DNA of 32,196 nucleotides from Gammaproteobacteria bacterium (GTDB taxonomy: Bacteria > Pseudomonadota > Gammaproteobacteria > Thiohalospirales > Thiohalospiraceae), in contig JAJRUV010000152.1 of NCBI GenBank assembly GCA_024277595.1, forward strand, positions 1 through 32,196. The letters run 5' to 3'. Positions 27,831 through 32,196 of this stretch are shown in pieces. The translations under genes and the position numbers were made by a program. The notes under the pieces are model-generated. The model made no database searches and was not told the DNA's origin. It worked only from the letters and a program-made list of their open reading frames with translations. The stretch's first letter is position 1, and each line of letters begins with the position of its first letter.

Positions 27831-28979
27831 CTAACGCAGTAGCGTTACCACTCCATCTTCGGTTACTGCAACTATTCCCCGGCTGGATATGGCCAGCGGG
27901 GCTTTAATCGCATTGGGTAGGGTTTTCTTCCATAGCCGGCGCTGATTGCGCAGGTTAATGGCAAACAACTCTCCGTCAATGGTCGCAATAACGCCGATCT
28001 GATTTGAACCCACCACAAAGCCATGCTGCACGCTGATGCCCAGGTCATCCCGCCACTCGATTTTTCCGCTGACAGCATCGATTCCGTAGAGCTTTCCGCT
28101 ACGGCTGGCGACATAAAGCATACCATTGACCAGTACCGGGGTTCCCATTGGCCAATCATCCAGCAGTGAGGTACGCCATACAATAGCTCCACTTGTTCTA
28201 TCCAGCGCATAGACCCGCCGATCGTAGCTGCTGACATAGAGGTGTTCCCCTGCCAGCAGTGCGGCTCGGTACACGGATGAACCTACGTTGTGTTTCCAGA
28301 CAAATTTGCCGCTGTCACGGTATACTGCGTAGAAGTCGCCGTCTTTTGTGCCAATGTAGATTTTTTCACTGTCTGCTGCGGGGGAGGAAAACAGCCCGCT
28401 ATACTTATAGCCGTGAGTGAGATAGCGCCAGCGAATTTTCCCGCTGCCCAGATCGACCGCATAGAGGTGCAGGTCATTTGAACCCACAAAAATGGTGTCT
28501 TGATCGATAATGGGGGATGAGACGATTTTTTTATCGGTTTTTGTCTGCCACTTGATCTCTCCCCTGTGCGTATCCAGAGCTGTCAACATGCCGTCTTTGG
28601 CGCCTACTACAACAGTACTTCCTGTTATTGCGGGGGTGGTGGATATTGCCTCTCCCAATTTCTGTTTCCAGCGTACGCTACCCGTTGCTATATTTAAGGC
28701 CCATACCCGTTTGTCATGCCCGGCTACATAGACGCTATGTCCGGCTATCGCCGGGCCGGCATATACCGCACCATCAATTTGGGTTTGCCAAACCACATGA
28801 GGGTTCTGCGGTACAGGTGCGCTGCTGTGCATGGTGTGCCGGGGGTTTGCGCCGGCCATTGGCCAGTCTGCTGCAGATACTGTTGTACTGGATAGTGCCA
28901 CTCCTGGTATGAGCAGTACGATAGTGATAGCGTGGCGCAAAAAATTGTTGCCCTTCAGGTTAGCGTAAGTTATTGCCAC
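27831..28979 (-). CDS. Secreted PQQ-like beta-propeller protein
   Basis: This 382-residue protein has a Sec signal peptide (hydrophobic HAITIVLLIPGVALSS, cleavage near VSAA-DW) and about seven repeats of the PQQ_2/BamB type (for example VYVAGHDKRVWALNIATGSVRW, VYALDRTSGAIVWR). Each blade carries the Gly/Trp pattern of this family. No PQQ-binding active-site residues can be confirmed, so a structural or binding role is as likely as an enzyme. AAGGAG lies 10 bp before the GTG start. It is the first gene of a two-gene operon with the octaheme cytochrome. Confidence 0.85.
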   Translation of the reverse strand: MAITYANLKGNNFLRHAITIVLLIPGVALSSTTVSAADWPMAGANPRHTMHSSAPVPQNPHVVWQTQIDGAVYAGPAIAGHSVYVAGHDKRVWALNIATGSVRWKQKLGEAISTTPAITGSTVVVGAKDGMLTALDTHRGEIKWQTKTDKKIVSSPIIDQDTIFVGSNDLHLYAVDLGSGKIRWRYLTHGYKYSGLFSSPAADSEKIYIGTKDGDFYAVYRDSGKFVWKHNVGSSVYRAALLAGEHLYVSSYDRRVYALDRTSGAIVWRTSLLDDWPMGTPVLVNGMLYVASRSGKLYGIDAVSGKIEWRDDLGISVQHGFVVGSNQIGVIATIDGELFAINLRNQRRLWKKTLPNAIKAPLAISSRGIVAVTEDGVVTLLR

Positions 28980-29143
28980 AGTATTAAATCTCCTTGGATT
29001 TGGCGATTATAGTCGCAGCTGCTGCTCTTGAACAGAGACAGACGGGGCTGGCTTTGGTCAGGTTGATTTTGATGAGCATCTTGTTTGTCGTGGTGTGGCA
29101 AGCTGGTATAAAATACCCGCATCAAAACCAAGGAGAATAACCG

Positions 29144-30112
29144 GTGTCTGATAAAGTTGCTTTAGGAGTATATGAAAAAGCGGGAAAAACGGCCTCTCGC
29201 AGCCCACTCGTTGCCTTATTGCTGTCTGTTTGTCCTGGTCTGGGGCAGCAGTATGCCGGCCATTTGGTGAGGGGAATAACACTCTATATCGTGCTGATTA
29301 TTGTTTCGTGGTTGGCCGCTATCGCCTTTACGTATGTTGACAGCCGTATCAGTATTGTTTTTTTGGCCGTCCCGTTTGTCGGTATGGCAGCAATTGCTGT
29401 TGATGCTTGGCGGCGCGCCAGTAAGCAGCCTGAAGAGTACCAGCTGAAGTGGTTTAACAGACCCGTCATTTACATTGCTGTTTTTTTGTTCTTGCTGGTT
29501 ACGGTGAATCCCTTAATGGATATGCTTGTTGGTGGAAACGTTGTTCGTGCATTTCCTGTTACCTCATCGAGTATGGCACCGACCGTTCTAAAGAATGATC
29601 TGCTGGTCATTAACAAGTTAACCGAGCCTGGTCGCGGTGATGTGGTACTGTTGGATTACCGTGGTGATAATGCGAGTTCGCGGTTTTCCGATGTTATTGA
29701 TATCGATCTGTTCAAGAGAATCATCAACTCTCTTTTTGGAACGGATGAAATGCCGTACAAAGATGGGCAGTTGGTGAGAAGGATCGTTGCAGTTTCTGGT
29801 GATACTGTTGAAATTCGTGACGGGAATGTGGCGGTAAATGGCGAAAAACTGGATGAGCCTTATCGCTATAGTCATGACTTGGATGAGACAATTGGCGATG
29901 AAACCCCGTTTGGCGAAGATTTTGGGCCGGAAACAGTACCCGAAGATAGTTTTTTTGTGTTGGGTGATAATCGAAATTTCAGTATTGACAGCCGTATTCT
30001 TGGTTCCATTTCCACGCAAAAAGTTGCCGGAAAAGTGACCAAGGTTTTCTGGTCATGGAATTTTGGGGAGAATACTATTCATTGGGAAAGAACTGCGATG
30101 CCAGTGAAATAA
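29144..30112 (+). CDS. Signal peptidase I with extra N-terminal membrane domain
   Basis: This 322-residue S26-family protein has N-terminal helices that include a TM2-like pattern (LLLSVCPGLGQQYAGHLVRG), then a further helix and the peptidase domain. The Ser nucleophile is in SSSMAPT, and GDVVLLDYRG and VLGDNRNFSIDSR are conserved boxes. At the position of the general-base Lys (box YIKRVVGLPGD in classic enzymes) it reads LVRRIVAVSGD, so Lys appears replaced by Arg. AAGGAG precedes the GTG start. Lower GC than the neighbours suggests foreign origin or a lineage-specific gene. Confidence 0.82.
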   Translation: MSDKVALGVYEKAGKTASRSPLVALLLSVCPGLGQQYAGHLVRGITLYIVLIIVSWLAAIAFTYVDSRISIVFLAVPFVGMAAIAVDAWRRASKQPEEYQLKWFNRPVIYIAVFLFLLVTVNPLMDMLVGGNVVRAFPVTSSSMAPTVLKNDLLVINKLTEPGRGDVVLLDYRGDNASSRFSDVIDIDLFKRIINSLFGTDEMPYKDGQLVRRIVAVSGDTVEIRDGNVAVNGEKLDEPYRYSHDLDETIGDETPFGEDFGPETVPEDSFFVLGDNRNFSIDSRILGSISTQKVAGKVTKVFWSWNFGENTIHWERTAMPVK

Positions 30113-30605
30113 TTACTGTTTCGCTATCCAGTGTTTTCTTGGAAGCTGTCTTGCTAAAAGCGAGTTTATATGTCATAAAGTCGAGGTCTGAACTTTAAGC
30201 TTTGATATGGTTGTTTATGTACGATGGCGATTTATCTGATGAAGAGCGATTGTGTCGCCGCTATCCCGTGATAGATTTTATGGCATTCTTGCCAAAAATC
30301 GACTCGCCTGCGCGACAGTTAATTCCTTTTGCCCCGACTGTCCTGCGTCCGTCACAGCTCCGTATGACTACCTCAATGACTCTACGACACAACTCAAGCC
30401 GCTGCCGCATCTTCTCCGTTACTCGCTACTGCCCCTGACGGCGAATCTGCAGACGGCGTTGCCTGTCGCGGACTAACCCGCCCCCCTCGCTTCGCTCTCC
30501 ATGGCAGTCAGTGACTGCTGATGGCTTCAATAATAATAACCCGTTTTTCCAGAATAGCCCTGTCCCAAAGAGATAAAAGGCGTGTCTTCATGTTTTTCAC
30601 CCACC
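30113..30605. other. Gene-poor stretch between signal peptidase and IS256 scrap
   Basis: No supported gene. Short open frames at about 30202-30476 have no recognisable similarity. A run FYGILAKN at about 30280 faintly recalls the GVLAPN motif of IS91-type transposases, too weak to call. It is probably decayed mobile-element DNA. Confidence 0.4.
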
Positions 30606-30797
30606 GTGGTATCCAATGTCACAGCGGCGGTGCTGGATGACGTGATTGCCTGGCAGAGTCGACCCCTGGCATCGGTTTACCCGATCATTTGCTTTGACGC
30701 ATTCGTTATCAAATCTCGAGAATCCGAACCTGTCAGCAACAAGAGCATTTATCTGGCGCCGGGGGTTAATCTAGAGGGCGAGAAAGAGCTGCCGGGA
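30606..30797 (+). pseudogene. IS256-family transposase fragment
   Basis: About 64 codons read VSNVTAAVLDDVIAWQSRP, then VYPIICFDAFVIK, then NKSIYLAPGVNLEGEKEL. These match the central part of IS256-type DDE transposases, including the first catalytic Asp (FDA, usually LDA). Both ends are missing: no N-terminal helix-turn-helix, no second Asp or Glu, and no terminal inverted repeats are seen. It is a dead remnant next to lpxC. Confidence 0.85.
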
Positions 30798-30935
30798 TGT
30801 GCCACAGTTTCTCAGTTTACAAAGCCCGGCTTTTCGAGTTGCACCTGAAAAGCGCCATGCTGCGCTGTTCTATGGTAATAAGCAAACCGCGCCTTCCTCC
30901 ATGCAGTAGATTATTTCCAGTACTGACAGGATTCT

Positions 30936-31847
30936 TTACCCAACAGTTACCGGCTTCATAAATACGATTGGCGCCTCGTCAAGCTCATCATACGTCACGA
31001 GTTCCCACGCATCCTGATCGGCTACCAGCGTCCGTAACAAACGATTGTTTAATGCATGCCCTGACTTATAGGCACTATAGGCACCAATAAGACTGTGTCC
31101 CATAAGATACAAATCGCCGATAGCATCCAGAATCTTGTGCTTGACAAACTCATCGTCGTAACGCAGGCCATCATCATTGAGAATACGGTAATCATCCAGC
31201 ACGATCGCGTTATCGGGACTACCGCCCAGAGCCAGATTTTGCTCCTGCAAATACTCCAGTTCGCTCATGAAACCAAATGTTCTGGCCCGGCTTACCTCTT
31301 TGACAAATGAGGTAGTCGAGAAATCCATCACCACCTGCTGGCTGCGGCTCCTGATAGCGGGGTGATTAAAATCAATGGTAAAAGAGACCTTGAACCCCTC
31401 GAATGGATCGAAACGCACCCATTTGTCATCATCCTCAACAACGATGCTGCGCTTGATCCGGATAAATTGCTTGGCGGCATTCTGTTCATCGATTCCTGCC
31501 GACTGGATGAGAAAAACAAAGGGGCCGGCACTCCCATCCATGATCGGAACTTCAGGTGCACTGAGTTCAACATAAGCGTTATCAATCCCCAGCCCTGCCA
31601 GCGCAGAGAGCAGATGTTCCACTGTAGATATACGAACTCCATTCTTCTCCAGCGTAGTTGAAAGGGTGGTGCTCCCCACATTTTCAGGTCGGGCAGCAAT
31701 CTCCACCGGCTCGTCAAGATCCACGCGCCGGAATATGATCCCTGTGTCGACAGGAGCCGGACGCAGGGTAAGGTAGATTTTTTCCCCGGTATGAAGTCCT
31801 ATTCCGGTGGCCTTGATTGCATTTTTTAGCGTACGCTGTTTAATCAT
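30936..31847 (-). CDS. lpxC: UDP-3-O-acyl-N-acetylglucosamine deacetylase
   Basis: This is the committed Zn enzyme of lipid A synthesis. It has 303 residues, the normal length. Zn ligands are His in [12 protein letters not shown], and His and Asp in [14 protein letters not shown]; the catalytic Glu is in the same EHLLSAL helix region. GLHTGEKI and MDGSAGPF are also conserved. The start has only a weak AAGG. lpxC usually follows ftsZ; here the gene is bounded by a repeat element upstream and an IS256 scrap downstream, so ftsZ may lie beyond the window. The 209 bp before the repeat hold no gene. Confidence 0.96.
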   Translation of the reverse strand: MIKQRTLKNAIKATGIGLHTGEKIYLTLRPAPVDTGIIFRRVDLDEPVEIAARPENVGSTTLSTTLEKNGVRISTVEHLLSALAGLGIDNAYVELSAPEVPIMDGSAGPFVFLIQSAGIDEQNAAKQFIRIKRSIVVEDDDKWVRFDPFEGFKVSFTIDFNHPAIRSRSQQVVMDFSTTSFVKEVSRARTFGFMSELEYLQEQNLALGGSPDNAIVLDDYRILNDDGLRYDDEFVKHKILDAIGDLYLMGHSLIGAYSAYKSGHALNNRLLRTLVADQDAWELVTYDELDEAPIVFMKPVTVG

Positions 31848-32056
31848 CTGGTAGAACCTTTGTATTTGTACGGCAAATTAACCTAGGGAAAATACCCGGA
31901 ATAACCAATTATCGTCTCATTGTCATGAAATCTTAACATGACAGGTCGATCTTCTACCACCCAGCTTGCCAGCACAGGATTCCATTTTTGGGGATAGACT
32001 GCTTTTATACCAATGATTTGTCACATAAAAACAACAGGCGTATGTTTTTGAATGCG

Positions 32057-32196
32057 CTAGTACTCCGTCAAGGTGATAAATCAGGATACAGCGTTCCTGT
32101 GGTGTTTCGCAGCAAGGCGCAGTGTGCAGGCAATGGCTGTCGCCCTTGTCAAACACTGCAACGCCGCAGCGGGACACCACAGGAGCGCCCGAAGGG
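32057..32196 (+). repeat. Half of a hairpin/inverted-repeat element (copy 3, divergent stem)
   Basis: The copy consists of a 35-bp arm (32057-32091, identical to the other copies), a 96-nt hairpin (32092-32187) and the linker cccgaaggg (32188-32196), ending at the window edge. The hairpin has the same length and the same unpaired blocks as copies 1 and 2 (gcaaggcgc, gcag, aatggc, tcgccctt, gcaacgccgc), but different paired bases. ggtgt/acacc replaces cagcg/cgctg and agtgt/acact replaces gcctc/gaggc. No coding capacity. Confidence 0.88.

Noticed and set aside
30252-30476. IS91-like transposase C-terminus (FYGILAKN resembling GVLAPN)
   Set aside because: Similarity is limited to a few residues, and the expected zinc-binding CPxCG part does not follow.
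31923-32180. Open frame on minus overlapping repeat copy 3
   Set aside because: It runs through the repeat arm and hairpin, is Cys/His-rich by chance composition, and has no ribosome-binding site or similarity.

Overview
This window carries a gammaproteobacterial chromosomal segment. The gene content and linkages (argS with an FtsN-like SPOR gene, dapC-dapD-yffB-dapE, ubiK-comM, a nagZ/L,D-transpeptidase cluster, lpxC, rlmD) are typical of free-living or symbiotic Gammaproteobacteria. Two cysteine synthases, a DsrE-like protein, a cupredoxin and an octaheme cytochrome would suit a sulfur-oxidising or Chromatiales-like organism. That placement is an inference and is not proven by any gene here.

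Layout. 1-140: one half of a repeat element, then about 470 bp without a recognisable gene. 613-2974: FtsN-like SPOR protein and argS (minus). 3291-6819: dapC-dapD-yffB-dapE operon for the succinylase route to diaminopimelate and lysine (minus), with an EamA transporter starting 17 bp away on plus. 7749-8203: gene-free, with a complete 166-bp inverted-repeat element. 8204-11085: cupredoxin, P-II protein (minus), ubiK, comM. 11170-14919: asparagine synthase, and a DsrE-like/hpt/methylthioinosine phosphorylase operon (minus). 15182-18781: L,D-transpeptidase, nagZ, mscS and a patatin gene broken at a 10-base homopolymer (minus). 18951-22040: LytR_C lipoprotein, rlmD, cysM (minus), then divergent cysK. 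22139-26497 (plus): cysK, a ZapG-like protein with a Lys-rich tail, a lipoprotein, a two-ACT-domain protein, peptide deformylase, a PlsC-like acyltransferase and a gutted FMN-glutamate-synthase relic. 26739-28979 (minus): secreted beta-propeller and octaheme lipoprotein cytochrome. 29144-30112: unusual signal peptidase I. 30113-30935: decayed DNA with an IS256 transposase scrap. 30936-31847: lpxC. 32057-32196: a second half repeat element.

The most unusual content is the repeat family at 1-140, 7889-8054 and 32057-32196. Each copy has a 35-bp terminal arm and a 96-nt hairpin. Between the two sequence types at least 14 base pairs have changed on both sides of the stem while staying paired, and the loop and internal blocks are conserved. 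That is the signature of a structure under selection, or of palindrome-correcting replication. Both window ends stop at the same 9-nt linker (cccgaaggg), suggesting a two-hairpin composite form and an assembly break in its centre. A looser hairpin of the same plan lies at 14955-15048. Other points of interest are the homopolymer-broken patatin gene, a MITE between def and the acyltransferase, and a signal peptidase with Arg at the usual catalytic Lys position.
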